Shown one piece after another: positions 9,967-18,008 of a DNA stretch of 64,000 bases; position 1 is the first letter of the stretch; every line of letters begins with the position of its first letter. A program made the position numbers and the translations under genes. The notes below the pieces were generated by a model that saw only the letters and a list, made by a program, of their open reading frames with translations, was not told the DNA's origin and did no database searches. This DNA comes from Deltaproteobacteria bacterium (GTDB taxonomy: Bacteria > Desulfobacterota > Binatia > UBA9968): assembly GCA_016210115.1 (NCBI GenBank), contig JACQUW010000207.1:1-64000 (forward strand), in the 5' to 3' direction.

Positions 9967-10046
9967 GTCGACAAGTCTCAGGACGAACGGCTAAATAGTT
10001 GAATCTTCGTGTATGCCAGCCCCCGTTCGTGGTGAGCTTATCGAAC
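9967..10046. repeat. Second REP-pair-like palindromic element
   Basis: gtcgacaagtctcaggacgaacgg (9967-9990) and ccgttcgtggtgagcttatcgaac (10023-10046) form an imperfect inverted pair related to the 9764-9889 element. Confidence 0.6.
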
Positions 10047-10099
10047 GACGGACGGGATGACAACACAGTCTCTCAAGCGAGACGAGACTTCTTTGGCTT

Positions 10100-10158
10100 C
10101 CTTCTCCCCTTGCGGGAGAAAGCCTGCCCTGAGCATGTCTCAGGGGCAAGGTGAGGGG
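10100..10158 (+). repeat. Dispersed palindromic intergenic repeat, copy 1
   Basis: ccttctccccttgcgggagaaagcctgccctgagcatgtctcaggggcaaggtgagggg; aligns with the reverse complement of 55681-55740. Confidence 0.65.
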
Positions 10159-10171
10159 TATGAAAACTAAT

Positions 10172-10203
10172 TGTGACCGTCACGATGCTCCGATGCGGTC
10201 ACA
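10172..10203. terminator. Inverted repeat downstream of the M20 peptidase gene, possible terminator or operator
   Basis: Perfect 8-bp arms TGTGACCG (10172-10179) and CGGTCACA (10196-10203). Confidence 0.35.
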
Positions 10204-10284
10204 GCTTTTATATCTTCTATATATAAGAGGTGAAAGGCGCGCCTGATCCAACGAACTGAACGGTGTTCGGCCATGCCGTGGTAT

Positions 10285-11649
10285 TCAGGACTGGGCGTAC
10301 TTTGACCAGACGTTCGCGGCATACTTGATGCCGTCTATGAAATGGCCGGTGGTGATGAATTCATTCGGGGCATGGCCACGCCACTTTGGCGGGCCAACGC
10401 CTGAGGCCGCGCCCTCGATTCCAAGGCGGCTGGCCAGCCATGGTCCCTGTCTCCCCGAAGCCTCTCCGGTCGGCTTGATCACCGGCTCAGTCCGGTAATT
10501 TTCCCTGGCGGCGGAGATCAGTGCTTGCGCGATCCGGGAACGAAAAGGCGTCCTCGAAGGCTCGATGTAGCCCAGACAGTGGACTTCAAGATCCGAAAAA
10601 CCGTGCTTTGCAAGATGGCGCTTCACCTTTTCCAATATGTCCAGCGGATTCTGTCTATGAACCAGCCGGAAGTCGACTTTCACAAGGGCCTCCGCGGGAA
10701 CTATGGTTTTCATTCCCTCCCCGAGATGTCCGGCTTTAAAACCAGAGATGTTGCAGGTCGGCTGAAAGAGAAGTCGTTCTGAAGCCGCGATTCCGGTGAG
10801 TCCCAAAAGGAATCGATCGACGCCATATTCTTCCAGGTGAGCCCGGTCGTCCCATCCCGAATCCTCCAACAACTTCAACTCCTCCTCGGTGGGAGGCAGG
10901 ATATCATCGTAAAAGTGATCGATCAAAATCCTTTCGTCCCGGCCCTTCATGGACTGAAGCGCCCATACAAGCTTCCAGGCCGGATTTTCTACAAGGCGGG
11001 CTCGGGCGGAATGCAAGTCTCGCTTGGGACCGCGGGCTCTAATCTCGATATAGAGCAGGCCGCTGGAGCCTAGCTGAATTCTGGGTTGGCCCGAAGCATC
11101 AAACCCACCGTCAAAAGAGAGAGAGCCATCCGCAGCGAGCGAGTCTCGGTGCTTTTCAACAAAATCGGGAAGGCTCGGGCTGCCAATCTCCTCTTCGCCA
11201 TCGAAGAGAAACTTGAGGTTAACAGGAACTTCCTGATCTGTTTTGAGAAAGGCCTCCACAGCTTTCAGGTGACACAGCAAGTTTCCTTTGCTGTCCGTCG
11301 AGCCTCGTCCGACGATTCGCTCCCCTACCATTGTGGCCTCAAAAGGCGGATGCTCCCACGCGTCTAAAGGTTCAACGGGCTGCACATCGTAATGGTTGTA
11401 GATCAGCAGCGTCTTTACCGCCTTTGGGGATGCAAGCCGGCCGAAAACAACCGGCTGGCCGTTGGTCGGCAATACCGAGGCCTCGATGCCGACCTCTTCC
11501 ATCATTTTGCGAATAAGCTCACCGCATTCCTTCACGCCGTAATTCTGGCTGGAAATGCTCGGTTGGCGGACCAGAGTTCTCAGTTCCTCGACGAACCGGT
11601 CACGATGGGCGTCAATATATGCATTGATTCGAGCCAGATCAGGAGGCAT
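10285..11649 (-). CDS. M20 family metallopeptidase (dipeptidase)
   Basis: 454 aa; 'LLIYNHYDVQPVEPLDAWEHPPFEATMVGERIVGRGSTDSKGNL', 'FLFDGEEEIGSPSL'. Confidence 0.9.
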   Translation of the reverse strand: MPPDLARINAYIDAHRDRFVEELRTLVRQPSISSQNYGVKECGELIRKMMEEVGIEASVLPTNGQPVVFGRLASPKAVKTLLIYNHYDVQPVEPLDAWEHPPFEATMVGERIVGRGSTDSKGNLLCHLKAVEAFLKTDQEVPVNLKFLFDGEEEIGSPSLPDFVEKHRDSLAADGSLSFDGGFDASGQPRIQLGSSGLLYIEIRARGPKRDLHSARARLVENPAWKLVWALQSMKGRDERILIDHFYDDILPPTEEELKLLEDSGWDDRAHLEEYGVDRFLLGLTGIAASERLLFQPTCNISGFKAGHLGEGMKTIVPAEALVKVDFRLVHRQNPLDILEKVKRHLAKHGFSDLEVHCLGYIEPSRTPFRSRIAQALISAARENYRTEPVIKPTGEASGRQGPWLASRLGIEGAASGVGPPKWRGHAPNEFITTGHFIDGIKYAANVWSKYAQS

Positions 11650-11970
11650 GTTGGTTCACCTTTTTATCGCTGGTTGATTCGCTCCACATTTTCCCGCCTT
11701 TGCCGAACCGGCATAGTTGGAAAACGGCTGCTACCGAAAAGTCTCTTATATTCTTCGCAGTCGTAAGGGTCAAGAAGGGGCGGATTTAGGTGTCCGGGTC
11801 TGAAGCTGGTCGACGGAAAGTCAAACAGAACGTTGAGAGGCGGCGACATTTGAGTAGAGGCAGACGAGCAGCAACCTGAAGGCGAGACGAAACTCCGCCT
11901 CATTAGCGCCCATGGCTCTTCGACGGGCGACGCTTGTTTGCGGAACTCTTTAGTCAGGCAACAACTTGCG

Positions 11971-12201
11971 CTAATAAAGGATCGAGCCGCGCTCTATTTG
12001 TCGTTTCCGGGTTGCATACTCTCTGCGGTCGATTTTGCCGCTTCTAAAATCGTCCCTGAGTTTGTGCATCTGCCGCGAAGCGGTGGCCTCGTAGCCGCCA
12101 CCCGTAGCAAGAGCGCCGGTTCCGGCTCCTCCCCAAAACTCACCACTGCATCCCCAGAGAATTAGAGATAGAAAGATCGACAAAAGGATGTAGTTTGCCA
12201 T
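11971..12201 (-). CDS. Small putative lipoprotein with SHOCT-like C-terminus
   Basis: 76 aa; hydrophobic N-terminus with lipobox-like 'LILWGC', C-terminal 'LRDDFRSGKIDRREYATRKRQIE'. Confidence 0.5.
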   Translation of the reverse strand: MANYILLSIFLSLILWGCSGEFWGGAGTGALATGGGYEATASRQMHKLRDDFRSGKIDRREYATRKRQIERGSILY

Positions 12202-12351
12202 TTTTGTTCCTCTCCCTCAAATCGATATAAGGCGCTACAATGTCGAAACAAAATTCATGCCATAAGACTATCCACATATCACACTGAGACAATTCGGACT
12301 GGTTTTTGCTTTGTCGCTATAGATGGTTTTTCCGACGGATGCTTTTGCAGT

Positions 12352-12510
12352 GAATTACCTACGCCGGAAACTGGGCGTGGCGAGAAACGGCTGTAGCTTC
12401 GGCATTTTACCTAGTGTAGGTAAATTCCTGCCTCTGGGGGCTTTTCAGGGGCGCCATGTCTGGGATTTACCTGACAAAGGTTTAAGGTCTTTACCCGATT
12501 GTCGTAAACT
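12352..12510. promoter_or_regulatory. Cluster of TTACCT-type motifs including a perfect palindrome upstream of the rsbR-like gene
   Basis: aattacct (12353-12360); TTTACCTA-gtg-TAGGTAAA (12406-12424, perfect 8-bp arms); tttacct (12466-12472); ttaccc just after 12490. Confidence 0.5.
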
Positions 12511-12582
12511 TTCCTTGTACTATATATTGCTGCGGTCTTGAAACTTTAGTCAAGGAGTTTACTTTATTCATGAGAATACCCG

Positions 12583-13533
12583 ATGCAACGGCGAGCCGAG
12601 AGGAGGTCAATCGTGGTTGAGGCCAGTACCCAGCGAATCGGTAGCACGCCCCAGGAATCTCCTACGGCGCTCATGCGCCAGGTGGTCTCACACTTTCGCG
12701 AAAACCGGACGCAGCTTCGCGAGGAGTGGGTGCGGCGCATTGTTGAGAGCAGGCTCCTGAGCTCGATGAGCAAGGACGAGATCTTCAGTGAAGCGAACCG
12801 GGTTTACGACCAATATTTGGAAGCGCTCGAAACAGGCACTTTGGAAGCGCTCCAGGCGTACGCGCAAAATCTCTCGGAGCGGATCATCCCCCGCGGGGTG
12901 GAAACTCACGAGGTGATCGGGATCGTCTTTCTTCTGCGCGACGTCCTTGCCCGTTCGTTGTTTATGAAATATCACGACGATCTGCCAAAGCTTAACCTTA
13001 TTAAGGATACCTACGAACCGGCCGCCAATCGGATTGCGAATACGGTCGCGGTCGGCTTCGTTCAAGAGCGTGAACGCGTGATCCTCCAGCAGCAGGAAGC
13101 CATCCTCAACCTCTCGACCCCCGTTCTCAAAGTCCGCGAGCGTCTTCTAATCCTCCCGATTATCGGGGTGATCGATCCTCAGCGCGCGCGTCAATTGACG
13201 GAGCAGGTGCTTCGCGGCATTCGCGCCCATCGCGCGAAAGTCGTGGTGATGGATATTACGGGCGTGGCCGCCATCGACGCCGCGGTCGCCAACCATCTGG
13301 TCCAGACGATAGAGGCATCGCGGCTTTTGGGGGCGCTCATCATTCTGACTGGCCTCTCGCCCGAGATCGCGCGGACGCTGGTGACGATCGGCGTTGACCT
13401 CAGCAAAATCAAGACGGTCGGAGACCTGCAAGGCGGCATCGAGGAAGCGGAGAGGCTGTTGGGTTATAAGGTCGTTCCGGTGGAGGAGCCCCCTTTGGTC
13501 AGAGTTCCTTACAGCGAAGACCAATCAAGCTAG
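12583..13533 (+). CDS. rsbR: RsbR-like protein (RsbRD-type N-terminal domain plus STAS)
   Basis: N-terminus 'LREEWVRRIVESRLLSSMSKDEIFSEANRVYDQYLEALETG' and C-terminal STAS 'VLKVRERLLILPIIGVIDPQRARQLTEQVLRGIRAHRAKVVVMDITGV'. Confidence 0.85.
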   Translation: MQRRAERRSIVVEASTQRIGSTPQESPTALMRQVVSHFRENRTQLREEWVRRIVESRLLSSMSKDEIFSEANRVYDQYLEALETGTLEALQAYAQNLSERIIPRGVETHEVIGIVFLLRDVLARSLFMKYHDDLPKLNLIKDTYEPAANRIANTVAVGFVQERERVILQQQEAILNLSTPVLKVRERLLILPIIGVIDPQRARQLTEQVLRGIRAHRAKVVVMDITGVAAIDAAVANHLVQTIEASRLLGALIILTGLSPEIARTLVTIGVDLSKIKTVGDLQGGIEEAERLLGYKVVPVEEPPLVRVPYSEDQSS

Positions 13534-13553
13534 CGGTAGACACAGGAGCCAAG

Positions 13554-13940
13554 ATGGAAGTCCCGATTCTCAAACTGGGTGAGGTTCTCATTGCGACCGT
13601 TCCATCAGCGCTGACCGATCACGCTCTCCTGCAATTGCGGGACTCTCTGGTAGATCAGGTGGGGACGCTTCGTGCCAAAGGAGTGATCGTCGATGTCACA
13701 TCCCTGGACGTTCTGGATTCTTTCGCCACTCGCACTCTGCGCGACATCGCGCAGATCATAAAGTTGAGAGGCGCGGAGACTGTCGTCGTGGGTATCCAGC
13801 CGGATGTCGCATTCGCCATGGTGCGATTGGGTTTGAAGTTTGAGGGAGTGGCGACGGCACTCGACCTGGAAGAAGGCTTTGCTTTTCTAAATCAAAGGAC
13901 CGCGGGAGGCGGCAGACATGCAACATCCCGTGGAGTTTGA
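13554..13940 (+). CDS. rsbS: RsbS-like STAS protein
   Basis: 128 aa; 'MEVPILKLGEVLIATVPSALTDHALLQLRDSL', 'GVIVDVTSLDVLDSFATRTLRDIAQIIKLRGAETVVVGIQPDVAFAMVRLGL'. Confidence 0.85.
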   Translation: MEVPILKLGEVLIATVPSALTDHALLQLRDSLVDQVGTLRAKGVIVDVTSLDVLDSFATRTLRDIAQIIKLRGAETVVVGIQPDVAFAMVRLGLKFEGVATALDLEEGFAFLNQRTAGGGRHATSRGV

Positions 13941-14331
13941 CACGTGCGTGATTATCGCCACGGATACGGACATTGTCGCCGCGCGTCAGAAAGGAAGGGA
14001 GCTGGCGCTGCAACTGGGTTTTTCATCCACCGATCTGGCTCTGATCGCAACGGCCATTTCCGAATTGGCGCGCAACATCATCACTTATGCGGGTCAGGGG
14101 GAAATCGGCCTCAGAATCATCCGTAAAAACGGAGAGCGGGGCATCGCCGTCATGGCTCGTGATCATGGCCCGGGTATTGAAGATATCGACAAGGCGATGG
14201 AAGACGGCTACAGCACCTCGCGCAGTCTGGGCCTCGGACTGCCGGGAGTCAAACGGCTGATGGATGAATTTGAAATCGTTTCGAAGCCGGGGAACGGAAC
14301 TACGGTGACGGTCAAAAAATGGAAGCGGTGA
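13918..14331 (+). CDS. rsbT: RsbT-like switch kinase (GHKL ATPase)
   Basis: 137 aa; 'LIATAISELARNIITYAGQGEIGLRII', 'DHGPGIEDIDKAMEDGYSTSRSLGLGLPGVKRLMDEFEI'. Confidence 0.9.
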   Translation: MQHPVEFDTCVIIATDTDIVAARQKGRELALQLGFSSTDLALIATAISELARNIITYAGQGEIGLRIIRKNGERGIAVMARDHGPGIEDIDKAMEDGYSTSRSLGLGLPGVKRLMDEFEIVSKPGNGTTVTVKKWKR

Positions 14332-14969
14332 ACGGTTCATGCATCGACTGGGGGGCTGCGTCCTCGGTATTTCCTGGGCAGACCGAGTGCGGCGACCGGC
14401 TCCTGGTGAAAGATCTGTCATATGGAGCGCTGGTCGCGGTGATCGACGGCCTGGGGCACGGCTCCGAAGCCGCCGCCGCCGCGAATACCGCCATCGCCAC
14501 GTTGGATGAGAGCTGCGAGCAAATCGCCGGCGGCAAGCATTCTCTCTTATCGTTGCTCATGTCGTGCAATGAGAGGCTTCAAAAAACGCGCGGCGCCGTG
14601 ATGAGCCTGGCCATATTCAATGCTTTGGATGGAACCATGACCTGGACCGGCGTGGGAAATGTGGAGGGCGTGCTCTTGCGCGCGGACCGGAGCGCCAATC
14701 CCCGGCAAGAATATCTGCTGTTGCGGGGCGGGGTCATCGGAACCCGGCTGCCGGCGCTGCAGGCCGCCATTATGCCGGTGATGCGAGGCGACACGCTGAT
14801 TTTTGCCACTGATGGCATCCGGAACGGCTTTGAGCAAAACCTGGTGCTGGATGACTCTCCGCAGCGGATCGCTGACCACATCCTTGCCAGACACATTTCC
14901 GGCGGGGACGATGCACTTGCGCTGGTCGCGAGATACGTGGGAGGCCGATTTGAAAGGAAAGAGGCCTGA
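14319..14969 (+). CDS. rsbX: RsbX-like SpoIIE-type phosphatase
   Basis: 216 aa; 'IDWGAASSVFPGQTECGDRLLVKDLSYGALVAVIDGLGHGSEAAAAANTAI', 'DTLIFATDGIRNGF'. Confidence 0.8.
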   Translation: MEAVNGSCIDWGAASSVFPGQTECGDRLLVKDLSYGALVAVIDGLGHGSEAAAAANTAIATLDESCEQIAGGKHSLLSLLMSCNERLQKTRGAVMSLAIFNALDGTMTWTGVGNVEGVLLRADRSANPRQEYLLLRGGVIGTRLPALQAAIMPVMRGDTLIFATDGIRNGFEQNLVLDDSPQRIADHILARHISGGDDALALVARYVGGRFERKEA

Positions 14970-15879
14970 CATAGCCGCAGAATATACCGCCGCATTGAAG
15001 GACTATCTGGCAAAAAGAGAGGAAGCGGCGTTGACGCGCGCCTATGAAATCGGGCGAGAAGCTCTGGGCGAGAGCGTGGGTGTTTTGGAAATAGCTACGG
15101 TTCATCATCAGGCGCTCCGGAGACTTCTGCCAAAACAAGCGACCGCGAGCGAGGCCGGGCAACTCCTGGCGGCGGCAGAGAATTTTTTTGTGGAAAGCCT
15201 GTCGCCTTTTGAGATGAGTCATCGCGGCGCGCGTGAGGCGAACACCGCGCTCAGGTCTATCAACGAGACGATGGAGGAGCAAGCCAAGCGGATCGCGCAT
15301 TCCCTGCACGATGAGGCCGGTCAACTCCTTGCCTCCGTTCACATAGAACTAGACCGATGGGCGCGCGAGACGCCGGATTTGGACCCGGAGCGGTTGTCAA
15401 AAATAAAGCAAATGCTGGACGAGACGGGGGAGCAACTGCGCCGGCTTTCCCACGAACTTTGCCCGCCTATTCTCGGCGACCGCGGACTGCGGGCTGCTTT
15501 GGAATTTTTGGCTGAGGGAGTGTCGGAGCGGTCAGGCATCGAGGTGACTGTGAAATGGGCAGTGGAGGGCCGGCTTCCTCTTATGGTCGAGACAGCGCTG
15601 TATCGAGTGGTGCAGCAGGGCCTGAACAACGTCATCAAGCATGGGCGAGCCACCTGGGCAACGGCTGAGCTTCAGATGAAGGGTTCTCTGCTGCGCTGCT
15701 CTGTTCGCGATGACGGCGTTGGCTTCGATGTGGCAACGGTCCTTTCGAAAAACGGCAAACGTGGTCTTGGCCTTGTCGGAATGGGAGAACGGGTTCGTTC
15801 CCTGGGCGGAACGTTTAAGGTTCTCTCGGCGCCCGGAAAGGGCACGGAGCTTCTGATCACTATACCTCTGGAGAAGTAG
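14950..15879 (+). CDS. Sensor histidine kinase (HisKA_3/NarX-like) with N-terminal RsbU_N-like domain
   Basis: ORF 14803..15879 probably starts at TTG 14950. N-terminus 'EYTAALKDYLAKREEAALTRAYEIGREALGESVGVLEIATVHHQALRRLL...AAENFFVESLSPFEMSHRGAREANTALRSINE' is RsbU_N-like; then 'RIAHSLHDEAGQLLASVHIELD' (HisKA_3) and 'DDGVGFDV...GLGLVGMGERVRSLGG' (HATPase). Confidence 0.8.
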   Translation: MKGKRPDIAAEYTAALKDYLAKREEAALTRAYEIGREALGESVGVLEIATVHHQALRRLLPKQATASEAGQLLAAAENFFVESLSPFEMSHRGAREANTALRSINETMEEQAKRIAHSLHDEAGQLLASVHIELDRWARETPDLDPERLSKIKQMLDETGEQLRRLSHELCPPILGDRGLRAALEFLAEGVSERSGIEVTVKWAVEGRLPLMVETALYRVVQQGLNNVIKHGRATWATAELQMKGSLLRCSVRDDGVGFDVATVLSKNGKRGLGLVGMGERVRSLGGTFKVLSAPGKGTELLITIPLEK

Positions 15880-15880
15880 T

Positions 15881-16513
15881 ATGGCGACTCGCGTTATTTT
15901 GGTGGACGATCACCTGATCGTTTCTCAGGGTCTCAAGTCCGTCTTACAGGCGGAGCAATTCGATGTTGTGGGGGAGGCCGCAAATGGATACGAAGCGGTC
16001 AAGCTGGCGCAAAAGGTCCTGCCAGATGTGGCGGTCCTGGATCTCTCGATGCCTATGCTTAACGGCATCGACGCGGCGCGAGAAATCGTTAAAGTCTCGC
16101 CCGAGACCAAGACGATGCTGCTGACCATGCATACGGAGGATCATTATATCCTGGAAGCGCTTCGAGCCGGCATCCGAGGGTATATCCTGAAAAGCCACGC
16201 GGTGACGGATCTGATCCAGGGGATCCGCGAGGTCTTTCGGGGAGGAATTTACTTGAGTCCCGGTATCTCACGGGCCGTTGTCGACGCCTACCTCTCCAGA
16301 ACCGAGCTTCCACCGGAGGTCCTCACGCCGCGCGAGCGGCAGGTACTCCAGCTGATTGCTGAAGGCAAGTCGACGAAGGAAGTCGCCGTGCTTCTCGGTG
16401 TCAGCACCAAAACCGCCGAGTCTCATCGAACCAGGATCATGTCAAAGCTCGACATTCACGAAACTGCGACGCTGGTTCGCTACGCCATTCGGCTCGGCCT
16501 GGTCCAGGCCTGA
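15881..16513 (+). CDS. NarL/LuxR-family response regulator
   Basis: 210 aa; receiver 'VILVDDHLIVSQGLKSVLQ', 'DVAVLDLSMPMLNG', and HTH 'LTPRERQVLQLIAEGKSTKEVAVLLGVSTKTAESHRTRIMSKL'. Confidence 0.95.
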   Translation: MATRVILVDDHLIVSQGLKSVLQAEQFDVVGEAANGYEAVKLAQKVLPDVAVLDLSMPMLNGIDAAREIVKVSPETKTMLLTMHTEDHYILEALRAGIRGYILKSHAVTDLIQGIREVFRGGIYLSPGISRAVVDAYLSRTELPPEVLTPRERQVLQLIAEGKSTKEVAVLLGVSTKTAESHRTRIMSKLDIHETATLVRYAIRLGLVQA

Positions 16514-16741
16514 ACTTTTCTCCGGCGCTGGCCTGGCCGCGGCTCAGGCATTTTTCCCACTCCCAGTCGAGCAATTGCCCGATTGTTCGCCCTCGTCTCG
16601 TAGTCTACATTCTAAACCAAGATTAAGGACCGGTCGAATGTTCACAAGGTTCAGGGTTTTTTCCGGTTTCGTTGGAGAGATTGCCCGATTGTTCGGTTTC
16701 TATCTATTGCATAGATTAGCGAAAAGGCCGAGAGGCTCATA

Positions 16742-17110
16742 ATGAGTAACACCAGTATCCTTCCCAGCCACGGTCCGCCTGTGGGCAATGTCACAAAGGC
16801 GGGAGCGATTACAATGGATCTGGAGCACCGGAGAGTTTGGGTTGAAAACAGATTCATCAGTCTTGCTCCAAAGGACTTTGAGTTGCTGAAGGTGCTCTTG
16901 GAGGCAAAAGGAGACACGGTCAGCCGCTACGCCATCTTCGAAAAGGTCTGGGGCTCCGAAAAAAGTTTCGAGAGCGCATCCCGCATCGTCGACGCCCATA
17001 TTCTCCGGTTGAGACAAAAGCTCGGTGCCGAGGGACGCCGCATCCTCACCGTCAAACACGTGGGGTATCGCTTCGACGTTGTTCGCGAGTGGATCAGATT
17101 TGGCCCTTAG
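16742..17110 (+). CDS. Stand-alone OmpR-type winged-helix DNA-binding protein (no receiver domain)
   Basis: 122 aa; 'LAPKDFELLKVLLEAKGDTVSRYAIFEKVWGSEKSFESASRIVDAHILRLRQKLGAEGRRILTVKHVGYRF'. Confidence 0.85.
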   Translation: MSNTSILPSHGPPVGNVTKAGAITMDLEHRRVWVENRFISLAPKDFELLKVLLEAKGDTVSRYAIFEKVWGSEKSFESASRIVDAHILRLRQKLGAEGRRILTVKHVGYRFDVVREWIRFGP

Positions 17111-17267
17111 CCGTTGCCCCTGTCGCTTCGTCCATCTTTGAATTTTCATTAATAGCGGCTTCGTTTTCCCAGCGCATTTATTCATTTATTTAGTGATTCG
17201 GCTCTCGTTATGTCCGTGCCGAGGATCTGACCATGCGCAGCATTCCGACTCCCAGGCTGAAAGCTCA

Positions 17268-17434
17268 GGTATTTTCCTCTACTGGATTCAGTTCTTTTTC
17301 ATTATTTTAACCAGATTTTACCTAATAGATCCATTTTATTCTGGGACTTAATATCAGCGTAGGTTTGGCGGTGGAGCGGGAAAGGCAGAGCGAATTTTCA
17401 GGCGCTTCTCTTGAGAAGCGAAGGGGGCGAAGCC
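17268..17434 (+). repeat. Duplicated leader element, copy A (putative structured RNA)
   Basis: From ggtatttt to gcgaagcc; aligns along its length with 17835-18008. Hairpin CGCTTCT-CTTG-AGAAGCG at 17403-17420 followed by AAGGGGGCGAAGCC. Confidence 0.7.
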
Positions 17435-17566
17435 CAACTGAATCAAGACCGCTTCCGTCGGTCGTCAAGCGAATCGAGTTGTACTTCATCACGGTTAGAA
17501 TCGGATCATTTCGCCACAAAGGCACGAAGGGACCAAGAGAGAGGAAACCTTTGTTGAGGAAGACGT

Positions 17567-17788
17567 ATGCTGAAACAAGTCGAGATCCATGGTCAGGCCT
17601 TTGAGCTTTATTCGCCTGATGGCGGACGCACCTGGTCGAGCAGTCCGCAGGCTCTGGTGGCTTTCAGACGCAGGCAGGAAAAGGCGCGCGCAACCTTGAG
17701 AAAAAGAATTGCAATGATCGAGGAGGAAATACCCGATCCCGATCCGGATTGCCTTTTTGAAATTGATCTTCCCAGGAGCGCAATCTGA
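17567..17788 (+). CDS. Small hypothetical protein (73 aa) between the two leader copies
   Basis: ATG preceded by gaggaag; 'MLKQVEIHGQAFELYSPDGGRTWSSSPQALVAFRRRQEKARATLRKRIAMIEEEIPDPDPDCLFEIDLPRSAI'. No family recognised. Confidence 0.5.
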   Translation: MLKQVEIHGQAFELYSPDGGRTWSSSPQALVAFRRRQEKARATLRKRIAMIEEEIPDPDPDCLFEIDLPRSAI

Positions 17789-17834
17789 CTGTGAAACACA
17801 CCGCATCGATTTTTTTTGCGCGCGAGCTTCATCG

Positions 17835-18008
17835 GGTATTTCCCGCTCTGAGATTCAGGGCTTTTTCTTTCTTTCAACACGGATTTTCCCTAATAGACCA
17901 TTTTTCTTCTGAGACTTATCATCGGCGTACGTTGGTGGTAGTGGCGGAGGCATGCAGGCGAAAGCAATCGGAAGCGCTTCTATCCAAAGAAGCGAAGGGG
18001 GCGAAGCC
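17835..18008 (+). repeat. Duplicated leader element, copy B (putative structured RNA)
   Basis: From ggtatttc to gcgaagcc; hairpin CGCTTCT-ATCCAA-AGAAGCG at 17975-17994, followed by the same AAGGGGGCGAAGCC as copy A. Confidence 0.7.

Noticed and set aside
17268-18008. Leader elements as a known c-di-GMP (GEMM) riboswitch
   Set aside because: I could not find the conserved GEMM core or tetraloop-receptor arrangement by eye; kept only as an unclassified structured leader.
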